A DNA stretch of 64,000 nucleotides from Altererythrobacter sp. (lineage in GTDB: Bacteria > Pseudomonadota > Alphaproteobacteria > Sphingomonadales > Sphingomonadaceae): positions 151,222 through 215,221 of the forward strand of contig JAFKFN010000009.1 of the NCBI GenBank assembly GCA_017308255.1, given 5' to 3'. Position 1 is the stretch's first letter, and every line of letters begins with the position of its first letter. Both the position numbers and the translations under genes were made by a program. Below are positions 36,313 to 44,683 of the stretch, in pieces. The notes below the pieces were generated by a model. It did not search any database and was not told the origin of the DNA. It was given only the letters and a program-made list of their open reading frames with translations.

Positions 36313-38211
36313 TCAGCCGATCGCCCCCAGCCTGACGAGCGCGCGATCCAGCATCACCAGTTGCCAAAGCAGACGCGCATTATCCCGCCGGCCGCTCACA
36401 TGTTCTTCCGCCAGGCGGCCCAGGGCGATGGGATCGAACCAGCCAGTTCGCGCCAGGGCCGCGCTGCCGGCGAGTGCCCGCGCCTCCCCCGCCAGCGGAC
36501 CGCGAAGCCACTGCGCGATCGGGATCGCGAAATCGTGCGTCGGCCGATACAGCAGCGCATCGGGCAGATAGTGCCGCATGGCCTTCCTCATCAGCCATTT
36601 GCCCCGCGTGCCCCGCACCCGCATCCGCTCCGGCAGCATGGCGGCGAATTCGATCAGGCGATGGTCCAGCAGAGGCGCACGCGCCTCAAGCCCCACCGCC
36701 ATGCTGGTGCGGTCGAGCCGGGTCAGGATGTGGCCGGGCAACCCGGCCTTGAGATCGGCGTATTGCACCCGATCGAGGCCCGAGCGCGCCGGCGCGCCTT
36801 CCATCAGCGCGATCATCGGCTGCTCCGCGCGATAGGCTCCGCGCAGCCGCTCGAACCCGGCCGAATAGAGCGCCGCACGCTGTTCCGGCCCGGTGACGGA
36901 CAGAGCGCGCGCATAGCTTTCCTTGCCGTCGCCAGACAGCGCCAGCAGTGCGGCCTTCGCTCGCAATGGCCGTGGCACCCAATCCGCTTGCGGCCACGCC
37001 CGCCCCAGCGACCCCAGCACCCTGGCGCGCAAGGGCGCGGGCAGCAGCAAACGCGCCCGCTCTTCATGCGTGTGGAACATCTGCCGGCGATGGCCCGCCA
37101 GTGCCTCGTCCGCCCCGTCGCCCGACAACGCGACGCCGACGCTCTCCCGCGCGAGCTGGCATAGGCGCCAGGATGTGAAGGCGGAAGCGTCGGCGAAAGG
37201 CTCGTCGAACATCGCCACCAGCGCCTCGATCGCCTCGAACGGGTCGGCGTTCACTTGGCGCGCTTCGTGGCGCGTGCCGAACAGATCCACCACTCGCGCG
37301 ATAGAGTCCGTCTCGTCCAGCGCCGCGCCGTCGACGCCGATCGAGCAGGTCCGCACCGGATCGCGGCTCGCCTCGGCCATCAGCGCCACCACGCTGGCGG
37401 AATCGATCCCGCCCGACAGGAAAGCGCCAAGCGGCACGTCGGCCGTCATCCGGCTGGTCACGGCTTCGCGCAGGCGATGCAGCAATTCGGCTTCGAGATC
37501 CCGCTCCGATCCGCGCCTGCGCCCGGTGAACGACACGTCCCACCAGCGCTGCGGCGGGGGCGGCGGGGCGCCGTGCCGCAGTAGGCGGAAATGCCCCGCC
37601 GGCAGCTTCTCCACCCCTTTCAGGATCGAGCGATGATCGGGCACATGGCCCCAGGCGAGATAGTCCTCCACCGCCAGCGGATCGACATCGCGACGCAGCA
37701 GCGGATGCGCCAGAAGGCCCTTCAATTCCGAGGCGAAAGCCAGGCTCCCATCAGACAGGTGAGCCATGAACAACGGCTTCACCCCCAGCCTGTCGCGCGC
37801 GAGGAACAGCGTCCGGCGGCCCAGATCGTGGATCGCGAAGGCGAACATCCCGTGCAGGCGCGAAAGGCATTCCGGCCCCCACTGCTGCCACGCTGCCAGG
37901 ATCACCTCGGTATCGCCCTGAGTGCGGAACGCCGCGCCCAATGCCTCAAGCTCCCGCCGCAACGCGCGATAGTTGTAGATCTCGCCGTCGAACACGATCA
38001 CCGCCCGCCCGTCGGCCGCCTGCATCGGCTGGGGCGATCCGGCCGCGTCGATCACCGACAATCGACGATGCCCCAGACATACGCCCGGCGCGGTCCACAC
38101 GCCCGATCCGTCCGGCCCGCGATGGGCCAGCGCATCGCACATCCGCTCAACCCGCGCGGGATCGACCGGCTTCACCGTGCCGCAATGGAATATCCCCGCG
38201 ATCCCGCCCAT
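36313..38211 (-). CDS. Asparagine synthase-like amidotransferase (exosortase A-associated type) lacking the glutaminase Cys
   Basis: 632 residues from ATG at 38211. The N-terminal glutamine-amidotransferase fold (GGIAGIFHCG, HRGPDGSG, GHRRLSVID, GEIYNYRALR) is followed by the asparagine-synthase ATP domain (LGAFLSGGIDSASVVALMAE, GVALSGDGADEALAGH). It fits the amidotransferase 1 family linked to exosortase A/EPS loci. Residue 2, the N-terminal nucleophile Cys in every active member, is Gly (ATG GGC GGG), and Asn74 of the E. coli AsnB oxyanion site is Asp (VFDGEIYN). The synthase PP-loop is intact, so it may use free ammonia or only adenylate a substrate. Confidence 0.9.
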   Translation of the reverse strand: MGGIAGIFHCGTVKPVDPARVERMCDALAHRGPDGSGVWTAPGVCLGHRRLSVIDAAGSPQPMQAADGRAVIVFDGEIYNYRALRRELEALGAAFRTQGDTEVILAAWQQWGPECLSRLHGMFAFAIHDLGRRTLFLARDRLGVKPLFMAHLSDGSLAFASELKGLLAHPLLRRDVDPLAVEDYLAWGHVPDHRSILKGVEKLPAGHFRLLRHGAPPPPPQRWWDVSFTGRRRGSERDLEAELLHRLREAVTSRMTADVPLGAFLSGGIDSASVVALMAEASRDPVRTCSIGVDGAALDETDSIARVVDLFGTRHEARQVNADPFEAIEALVAMFDEPFADASAFTSWRLCQLARESVGVALSGDGADEALAGHRRQMFHTHEERARLLLPAPLRARVLGSLGRAWPQADWVPRPLRAKAALLALSGDGKESYARALSVTGPEQRAALYSAGFERLRGAYRAEQPMIALMEGAPARSGLDRVQYADLKAGLPGHILTRLDRTSMAVGLEARAPLLDHRLIEFAAMLPERMRVRGTRGKWLMRKAMRHYLPDALLYRPTHDFAIPIAQWLRGPLAGEARALAGSAALARTGWFDPIALGRLAEEHVSGRRDNARLLWQLVMLDRALVRLGAIG

Positions 38212-38419
38212 ACACCCATCCGTTACGGCACAGGTGCCAGCCGGACCAGCCGATAGTCGCCGTAGTGGCACCTCGAGCGGGCACCCGGTCTATCGCTCTG
38301 ATCGTATGCCTGCCGGCAATCTCGCTTGCACACGGTCGCCCTTTACCTCAAAATCGCCCTTTAGGACGAAGGGGCTCCGGCCAGGCAAAGGTCACGGAAA
38401 CCGATGCCCTAGGGAGGCT

Positions 38420-38824
38420 ATGGACAAGCGACTGAACCATCCAGGCAATTTGCGGATCGCCGGCCTCCTGTCGGCCATCTTCTTCTGCCTGGTCGTCGCA
38501 CTGGGGGGTTCCGGCGGATCATGGCGGGTCACCACACCGGATGTCGTTCCGCCGATGCCGTACTCCGATGGAGCGGATGTATCGCATCGGCCCTCCACCC
38601 TTTTCCTGGTCAATCCAAATCGTCAGGCAGTCGTATCGGCTTCAAAGTCCGACAAGGGCCTGGGGCTGGACCACGGCGGGGGCCCTCATCCGGCAATAGC
38701 GCCGGACGAGATTACGCTTCCCGAACATCTTTCTGAAAAGCAGTTCGCTACCGCTGTCCAGCAGGCGCTGAGCGGCACAGAAGCCAGCGGCTATAACGCC
38801 CGCGCACCTCCCACGCTGATCTGA
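38420..38824 (+). CDS. Hypothetical single-pass membrane or secreted protein
   Basis: 134 residues from ATG at 38420, behind a perfect AGGGAGG. One N-terminal hydrophobic segment (LRIAGLLSAIFFCLVVALGG) is followed by a low-complexity soluble region (TTPDVVPPMPYSDGADVSHRPS) and an acidic C-terminus with EHLSEKQFATAVQQALSGTEAS. Base composition is less GC-biased than its neighbours. It precedes secDF by 88 bp in the same direction, so the two may form a transcription unit. No family was recognised. Confidence 0.7.
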   Translation: MDKRLNHPGNLRIAGLLSAIFFCLVVALGGSGGSWRVTTPDVVPPMPYSDGADVSHRPSTLFLVNPNRQAVVSASKSDKGLGLDHGGGPHPAIAPDEITLPEHLSEKQFATAVQQALSGTEASGYNARAPPTLI

Positions 38825-38912
38825 TTCATCCTTGAGAGGCGCTGCTTCTGTTGAAGCAGTGCACTCGAATTCTGCCTGTTGCCCGCGCTGTTGCAGCGCG
38901 GCGCTGGCCCTC

Positions 38913-41480
38913 ATGGGAATCAAGATCATGCGAACCCCTCGTTGGGTGATGGCTTGCTACGCCATCATCATTCTCGCCGGCATCCTTGCCGCGCTACCCA
39001 ATCTTTTTACCGCCCAGCAGCTCGCGTCGATGCCTCGCTGGGTTCCGAAACAGCAAGTCACTCTTGGGCTGGACCTGCGGGGTGGTGCCCATCTGGTGCT
39101 GGAGGTCGATGAAGCCGCGCTCAAGACCGCGCGCCTCCAATCGCTTGTCGAAGAAGTGCGCAACACCCTGCGAAGTGAGCACATAGAGACCCAATCAGTG
39201 CGCGTGGCCGATGGCGCCGTCACCGTGAGTGTCGCGGATGACGCGCAACGGGCCAGAGCCGTCGAGCTTCTTCGGGGCCTCGGCAATCCGGTCGGCGGCC
39301 TCGGTTTCGGTTCGGCCCAGTCTGACATCAAGGTTTCCGTATCAGAAGGCCGGATTCGGCTTTCGCTCACCGAAGCCGGCTGGGCGGACCGGGTTGATTC
39401 CGCGCTCGAACAAAGTCTGGAGATAATGCGGCAGCGTATCGATCAGGTCGGCGTCGCAGAACCGACGATCCAGCGCGTGGGTTCGGACCGATTGCTGGTG
39501 CAGCTACCCGGCCTTCAAGATCCGGCGCGCTTGCGCGAACTCCTTGGCAGCACGGCCAAGATGACATTCCATATGGTTGCGAACGTGCCGCAAGGTCAGC
39601 AACCGCCGCCCGGCTTCACGCTTCTGCCCGATGCGAAAACCGGAATGAGCTACGCGATCGAGGATCGGGTCGCGCTCGATGGGGAACGGCTCATGGACGC
39701 GCGCGCCAGCTTTGATCCGACCACGAACAGGCCGATCGTCACCTTCAAGTTCGACAATGTGGGCTCGCGTCAATTCGCCGAAATCACAACGAAGAACGTC
39801 GGGCGCCCCTTTGCCATCGTGCTTGACGGGAAAGTGCTGTCGGCACCCGTCATCGAGCAACCCATCGTCGGCGGATCTGGCCGGATCCAGGGCAATTTCA
39901 CGGTCGAGGAAACAGCGGTCTTGTCCGCCCTGCTCCGCGCCGGTGCGCTCCCCGCCCCGCTCACCGTTATCGAAGAACGGACAGTGGGGCCGGACCTTGG
40001 AAGTGACGTCATCAGCATGGGCCTTTTCACCGGCCTCGCCGGTTTCGGGCTGGTCGTGGCGCTGATGCTGGTGCTCTATCGGGGCTGGGGCCTGATCGCC
40101 AATTTCGCTCTGGCGCTGAACGTGATCCTCACGATCGGCGTGCTGAGTTTCATCGGCGCCACGCTGACACTTCCGGGGATTGCCGGCATCATCCTCGGTA
40201 TCGGCCTGGCAGTGGATGCGAACATCCTCATCAACGAGCGGATACGGGAAGAAACACGCAAGGGCGCCAGCGCCTTTGCCGCCCTCGATCACGGCTTCAA
40301 ACGGGCTTACTCGACCATTGTCGACGCCAATGTCACGTCGCTGATCGTAACCGCGCTGCTGTTCATGTTCGGCTCCGGGCCGGTGCGGGGGTTCGCGATC
40401 ACGATGATGCTCGGCATTGCGATCTCGATGTTCACCGCCGTCGCGATTGTCAGGATCCTGATGACCGAGATCGTGCGGCGGCGCAGGCTTAAGACCCTTC
40501 ACATCGAACCGCTGTTCAGGCTGGCGCCGGAGGGCACGAAAATCTCGTTCATGAAAGCGAGATTTCTGGGAATTGCCGTCTCCATCCTGCTTTCCGCCGC
40601 CTCTGTCGCCCTGTTCGTCAAACCCGGCCTCAACTACGGCATCGACTTTGTGGGCGGCATCCAGGTGGAGGTCGAAACCTCCCAGGCTGCCGATCTTGCG
40701 CAACTGCGCGAAAGGATCGGAAAACTCGGGCTAGGCGAAGTGTCGCTGCAAAGCATCGGCGGCGAAAGCAACGTGCTCATCCGCGTAGAGCGGCAGGCTG
40801 GCGGTGAAGAAGCCCAGACGGCGGCGATTGAAACGCTGCGCACGGAAATCGCCAAGATGGACCCCGGCGCATCTATCGAACGCTCGGAGGTAGTGGGCCC
40901 GAAAGTCAGCGGCGAACTGGCGCAATCGGGCGTGCTCGCGGTGGTCATCGCCAGCCTTGCGATGCTGGTTTACATCTGGTGGCGATTTGAATGGAATTTC
41001 GCCATCGGCGCGATAGCCACGCTCGTGCTCGATACCACGAAGACTGTCGGCTTTTTCGCCGTGACCGGCCTCGATTTCAATCTCACGGCGATTGCCGCGC
41101 TTCTGACTATCATCGGTTATTCGGTGAACGATAAAGTGGTGGTCTATGACCGCATGCGAGAGAACCTGCGCCTCCACAGGAAGATGCCGTTGCAGGAACT
41201 CATCGACCTCAGCATCAATCAGGTGCTGTCCCGCTGCATCTACACGTCGCTGACGACTTTCTTATGCCTGCTGCCCATGGCGGTCTGGGGCGGCTCCGCC
41301 GTCGAGAGCTTCGCGATTCCGATGGTGTTCGGCATCGTGATCGCGACCAGTTCCTCCATCTTCATCGCGGCGCCCATCCTCCTTTTCCTCGGCAACTGGT
41401 GGCAGCAGCGCCAAGGGGGCATCAGCCAGGGCACGAAAAGCCGAGACAACGCGCGGATCGCCCAGGAGGTGGAAACGTGA
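38913..41480 (+). CDS. secDF: Fused protein translocase subunit SecDF
   Basis: 855 residues from ATG at 38913 (another ATG at 38928 is equally possible). The SecD half has GLDLRGGAHLVLEVD, the P1 domain and FGLVVALMLVLYRGWG...GIGLAVDANILINERIREE; the SecF half starts near residue 573 (FLGIAVSILLSAASVALFVKPGLNYGIDFVGGIQVEVE) with TLVLDTTKTVGFFAVTG and SVNDKVVVYDRMRENL. About 12 membrane helices in all. It uses the proton gradient to pull exported proteins. Fusion is unusual for sphingomonads, where secD and secF are separate. It is flanked by genes on the opposite strand. Confidence 0.93.
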   Translation: MGIKIMRTPRWVMACYAIIILAGILAALPNLFTAQQLASMPRWVPKQQVTLGLDLRGGAHLVLEVDEAALKTARLQSLVEEVRNTLRSEHIETQSVRVADGAVTVSVADDAQRARAVELLRGLGNPVGGLGFGSAQSDIKVSVSEGRIRLSLTEAGWADRVDSALEQSLEIMRQRIDQVGVAEPTIQRVGSDRLLVQLPGLQDPARLRELLGSTAKMTFHMVANVPQGQQPPPGFTLLPDAKTGMSYAIEDRVALDGERLMDARASFDPTTNRPIVTFKFDNVGSRQFAEITTKNVGRPFAIVLDGKVLSAPVIEQPIVGGSGRIQGNFTVEETAVLSALLRAGALPAPLTVIEERTVGPDLGSDVISMGLFTGLAGFGLVVALMLVLYRGWGLIANFALALNVILTIGVLSFIGATLTLPGIAGIILGIGLAVDANILINERIREETRKGASAFAALDHGFKRAYSTIVDANVTSLIVTALLFMFGSGPVRGFAITMMLGIAISMFTAVAIVRILMTEIVRRRRLKTLHIEPLFRLAPEGTKISFMKARFLGIAVSILLSAASVALFVKPGLNYGIDFVGGIQVEVETSQAADLAQLRERIGKLGLGEVSLQSIGGESNVLIRVERQAGGEEAQTAAIETLRTEIAKMDPGASIERSEVVGPKVSGELAQSGVLAVVIASLAMLVYIWWRFEWNFAIGAIATLVLDTTKTVGFFAVTGLDFNLTAIAALLTIIGYSVNDKVVVYDRMRENLRLHRKMPLQELIDLSINQVLSRCIYTSLTTFLCLLPMAVWGGSAVESFAIPMVFGIVIATSSSIFIAAPILLFLGNWWQQRQGGISQGTKSRDNARIAQEVET

Positions 41481-41540
41481 GCGCACTGCCGGACCTGCTC
41501 CCGCCAGAGGTCGGGCGATCCCACTGGCTGAAAGCGCGGG
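41477..41540 (+). pseudogene. Possible 5' gene remnant coupled to secDF
   Basis: A GTG overlapping the secDF stop as GTGA opens a frame reading VSALPDLLPPEVGRSHWLKARA. It then runs into the antisense of the decarboxylase 3' end, where it becomes Arg-rich shadow sequence. The first 20 codons look coding and the overlap is typical of operon partners, so this may be the beginning of a deleted downstream gene. The evidence is only this short stretch. Confidence 0.25.
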
Positions 41541-42764
41541 CTAGACCAGCACTTCCCGCGCCGGACCATGTCCCAGAAAGGCGGAGGGGCTGGCAGTCGC
41601 GCCATAGGCGCCGGCGCAGAACACAGCCACCAGATCGCCCCTGTCGGCGGGGGGCAGAAGGGCGTGGTCGGCCAGCCGGTCGAGCGGGGTGCACAGGCAG
41701 CCGACCACGCTGGCTTCCTCGGCCGCCTTCTCGCCGAAGCGATTGGCGATCGCGACGGGATAGTTACGCCGCACCACCGTGCCGAAATTGCCCGAGGCGG
41801 CGAGTTGGTGGTGCAGCCCGCCATCGGTGACCAGGAACACTTGCCCGTAGCTCTCCTTCCGGTCCACGATCCGCGTCAGGTACACCCCGGCCTCCCCGAC
41901 GAGATAGCGGCCAAGCTCGATCGCGAATTCGGTGCCGTGCAGCTCCGGCGGAAGCACTTCCAGCCGTTCACTCAGCACACCGCCCACCGCCGCGATATCG
42001 AGCGGTATGTCGCCATGGAAATAGGGAATGCCGAACCCGCCGCCCATGTTGAGATGCGGCAGCGGCGCGCCGATCTCCCCAGTGAGCCGCGTGGCCAGCG
42101 CCAGCGTATTGGCCTGCGCCTCGATCACCGCCCCGGCGTCGAGCGCCTGGCTTCCAGCGAAGATGTGCAGGCCGCGCCAGTGGGCTCCGGCGCCGATCAC
42201 TTCTCGCGCCAGGGCCGGCACACGCTCCGCATCCACGCCGAAAGGCTTGGCCCCGCCGCCCATCTTCATGCCCGAGCCGCGCAGCTCGAAATCGGGATTG
42301 ACCCGGATGGCAAGCCGCGGCGTCACGCCCAGCCGCTCGCCGATCGCCAGCGCCCGGCGCGCCTCGGCTTCGGATTCGACATTGAGCGTCACGCCGTGGC
42401 GGATCGCCAGTTCCAGTTCCGCATCGCGCTTGCCGGGGCCGGCGAAGCTGATCCGCTCCGCCGCCTGCCCGGCGGCCAGCGCCAGGGTGAGTTCGCCTGC
42501 CGATGCGATGTCGAACCCATCGCTCAACGCTCTCATCAACTCGAGCAAGGGAGCGTAAGGATTTGCCTTGACGGCATAATGTATCCGCAGGGATCGCGGC
42601 ATCGCATCTCGCAGCCGGGCCATCCGCTGCCGGATCAGCGCAGCGGAATAGACGAACACCGGCGTGCCCTCGCCCCCTTCGATCGCGCTCAGCTTGCGCC
42701 CGTCCACGGCCAATTCGCCGTCGATCGTCTCGAAGCCGGGGGGAATGGGGCCGAGTGGCTTCAT
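41541..42764 (-). CDS. PLP-dependent decarboxylase, exosortase A-associated type
   Basis: 407 residues, fold type III (alanine-racemase barrel plus beta domain), like diaminopimelate or ornithine decarboxylase. PLP Lys66 is in IHYAVKANPYAPL; Gly-rich phosphate binding is in LNMGGGFGIPYF; the C-terminal active-site region GCLCTPLDRLADHALLP carries the conserved Cys. It matches the decarboxylase that occurs beside an AMP ligase in exosortase A/EPS loci. The probable substrate is an amino acid, perhaps carrier-bound, but unknown. The ATG overlaps the ligase stop by 4 bp. Confidence 0.88.
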   Translation of the reverse strand: MKPLGPIPPGFETIDGELAVDGRKLSAIEGGEGTPVFVYSAALIRQRMARLRDAMPRSLRIHYAVKANPYAPLLELMRALSDGFDIASAGELTLALAAGQAAERISFAGPGKRDAELELAIRHGVTLNVESEAEARRALAIGERLGVTPRLAIRVNPDFELRGSGMKMGGGAKPFGVDAERVPALAREVIGAGAHWRGLHIFAGSQALDAGAVIEAQANTLALATRLTGEIGAPLPHLNMGGGFGIPYFHGDIPLDIAAVGGVLSERLEVLPPELHGTEFAIELGRYLVGEAGVYLTRIVDRKESYGQVFLVTDGGLHHQLAASGNFGTVVRRNYPVAIANRFGEKAAEEASVVGCLCTPLDRLADHALLPPADRGDLVAVFCAGAYGATASPSAFLGHGPAREVLV

Positions 42765-44278
42765 GACGCCAGTTCCGCCTGCAAGGCCGCGCGGTCGATC
42801 TTGCCATTGGCGTTCAGGGGCATGTGATCGACCCAGCGGATGTCTCGCGGCTGCATGAAATTGGGCAAGTCCCGCAGCAGAGCCGCGCGCAGGGCTTCGT
42901 TATCGCCGCTCCCGCGCACGACCAGGCGGATCGCCTGCCCCAGCCGCGCGTCCGGCACGCCCACGGCCACCGCCTCGCGCGCCAGGCCGCTGGCCAGGGC
43001 GGCGTCCTCGATCTCCTGCGGGCTGATACGATTGCCGGCGCTCTTGATCATGGCATCGCGCCGGCCGACGAAATAGAGCAGCGCCTCTTCATCCTGCCGC
43101 ACGCGGTCGCCGGACCATACCGCCGTGCCGCCATAACGCGAAGAAGCCGGCGCCGGCCGAAACCGCTCGACCGTCCGCGCCGGATCGTTCCAATAGCCTT
43201 GCGCCACCAGCGGCCCGGCATGGACCAGTTCCCCCTCCTCCCCAGCTGCGGCCGGTTCCCCATCGTCACCGATCACCATGATCTCCGCAAAGGGGATGGC
43301 CTTGCCCATCGAGGTGGGATGGCTGTCCACCAGCGCCGGATCGAGATAGGTGGAACGGAACGCTTCGGTCAGCCCATACATCGGAAAAAGCTTTGCCTGC
43401 GGGAAGATAGCCCGCAATTTTCTAACCAGTTCCACGGTCAGCGCCCCGCCGGTATTGGTCAGCCGCCGCATCGCCGCCACCGCTTCCGGCGGCCATTCCT
43501 TCTCCGCCAGTTGCAGCCACAGCGGGGGGACCGCCGCCAGAGTCGTCACGCCATAGCGCCCGCAAGCCTTGATGACATCGCGCGGGACCAGATAGTCGAG
43601 CGGAACCACGCTCCCCCCCGCATACCACGTCGAAAGCAGCTGGTTCTGGCCATAGTCGAAGCTCAGCGGCAGCACCGCCAGCGTCACCTCGTCCTCCGCC
43701 AGCCCGAGATAATGCGCCACGCTTACGGCGCCGAGCCACAGGTTCGCATGACTCAGCATGACGCCTTTCGGCCGTCCGGTCGATCCGCTGGTGTAAAGCA
43801 GGGCAGCCAATCCGTCCGGATCGGCGGACGAAGGAGGGAGGGAACCCGCGGTTGCCTCGACCTCGTCCCATGCCGCATCCTCGGCGATCCGCACGCATGG
43901 ATCGGGCAGGTCGCCCGGCTCCAGGCTGGTGAGCCGTGCCGGCGTCGCTATGAGCAGGCTTGCCCCGCTGTCGCTGACGATGTGCGCCGCTTGCCCCCTC
44001 TTGAGCAGCGGGTTGATCGGCACGTGCACCAGCCCCGCGCGGGCGGCCGCAAGGGGCAGTAAACAGGCCATTTCTCCCTTCGCCACCCAGCTGGCAACCC
44101 GTGCGCCCTTGTCCGGCACCCGCTCCGCCAGCCAGTGCGCCAAGCGGCCGACCCGGCTTCTCAAGTCCTTCCAGCCGAGCGTCTTTTCCCGCAGGATCAG
44201 CGCGGGCGCTTCATCCCTCCCCCGTTCGGTGAGATGATCGAGCGGCCGGGGAATGGGATCGAGCACAGGGGCTTCCAT
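42761..44278 (-). CDS. AMP-forming acyl-CoA/acyl-ACP ligase, exosortase A-associated type
   Basis: 505 residues from ATG at 44278. ANL superfamily motifs are in order: the P-loop LLYTSGSTGRPKGVMLSH near 165, NTGGALT, MYGLTEAFRSTY near 310, WSGDRVRQD and the C-terminal KSAGNRISPQEIEDA with catalytic Lys in NANGKIDRAAL. It activates a carboxylate as adenylate and loads it onto CoA or a carrier protein. A divergently oriented acyl carrier protein gene starts 118 bp away, a natural partner, and the coupled decarboxylase follows. A longer reading upstream would run into the antisense of that gene and is rejected. Confidence 0.9.
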   Translation of the reverse strand: MEAPVLDPIPRPLDHLTERGRDEAPALILREKTLGWKDLRSRVGRLAHWLAERVPDKGARVASWVAKGEMACLLPLAAARAGLVHVPINPLLKRGQAAHIVSDSGASLLIATPARLTSLEPGDLPDPCVRIAEDAAWDEVEATAGSLPPSSADPDGLAALLYTSGSTGRPKGVMLSHANLWLGAVSVAHYLGLAEDEVTLAVLPLSFDYGQNQLLSTWYAGGSVVPLDYLVPRDVIKACGRYGVTTLAAVPPLWLQLAEKEWPPEAVAAMRRLTNTGGALTVELVRKLRAIFPQAKLFPMYGLTEAFRSTYLDPALVDSHPTSMGKAIPFAEIMVIGDDGEPAAAGEEGELVHAGPLVAQGYWNDPARTVERFRPAPASSRYGGTAVWSGDRVRQDEEALLYFVGRRDAMIKSAGNRISPQEIEDAALASGLAREAVAVGVPDARLGQAIRLVVRGSGDNEALRAALLRDLPNFMQPRDIRWVDHMPLNANGKIDRAALQAELAS

Positions 44279-44395
44279 GGAAACGGCGTGGTGACAGCGG
44301 TCAGCTATCACGGGACGGTGACGGTTCTGCAAGACCCGCCCTTCACGCGCGGGCCCCGCTTGTCTCGCGCAAAGGGCATGGCTAGGGGCGGATCC

Positions 44396-44683
44396 ATGAC
44401 GAGCACGCCAATGGCTGCCCAGGGCGACGATATCGACCGTGCTTTGCGCGGAATCCTGCGCGATGTGCTGGGCCTGGCCGCCGAACGGGCCGAGATGGTC
44501 ACGCCCGATACCGGCCTGTTCGGCCACTTGCCGGAACTGGATTCGATGGCCGTCGCAGGCCTGCTGACCGAGATCGAGGACCGGCTCGGCATCGTCATTG
44601 AGGACGATGAAATCGACGGCGAGATGCTCGAAACCTACGGCGCGCTGCTCCGCTTCGTCGAAGCCAAGCTCGGCCGCGGCTAG
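44396..44683 (+). CDS. Acyl carrier protein
   Basis: 95 residues. A four-helix carrier fold with Ser50 in LPELDSMAVAGLL as the phosphopantetheine site (DSM instead of DSL), followed by acidic IEDRLGIVIEDDEIDGEML, the standard ACP recognition helix. The start is ATG at 44396; an in-frame ATG at 44378 would add six residues. It diverges from the ligase/decarboxylase pair, and 44279-44395 should hold both promoters. The stop overlaps the convergent RNA methyltransferase stop by 4 bp. Confidence 0.9.
   Translation: MTSTPMAAQGDDIDRALRGILRDVLGLAAERAEMVTPDTGLFGHLPELDSMAVAGLLTEIEDRLGIVIEDDEIDGEMLETYGALLRFVEAKLGRG

Noticed and set aside
44135-44395. N-terminal extension of the acyl carrier protein upstream of 44396
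   Set aside because: The extra residues overlap the ligase start region and promoter, and have no carrier-protein similarity.
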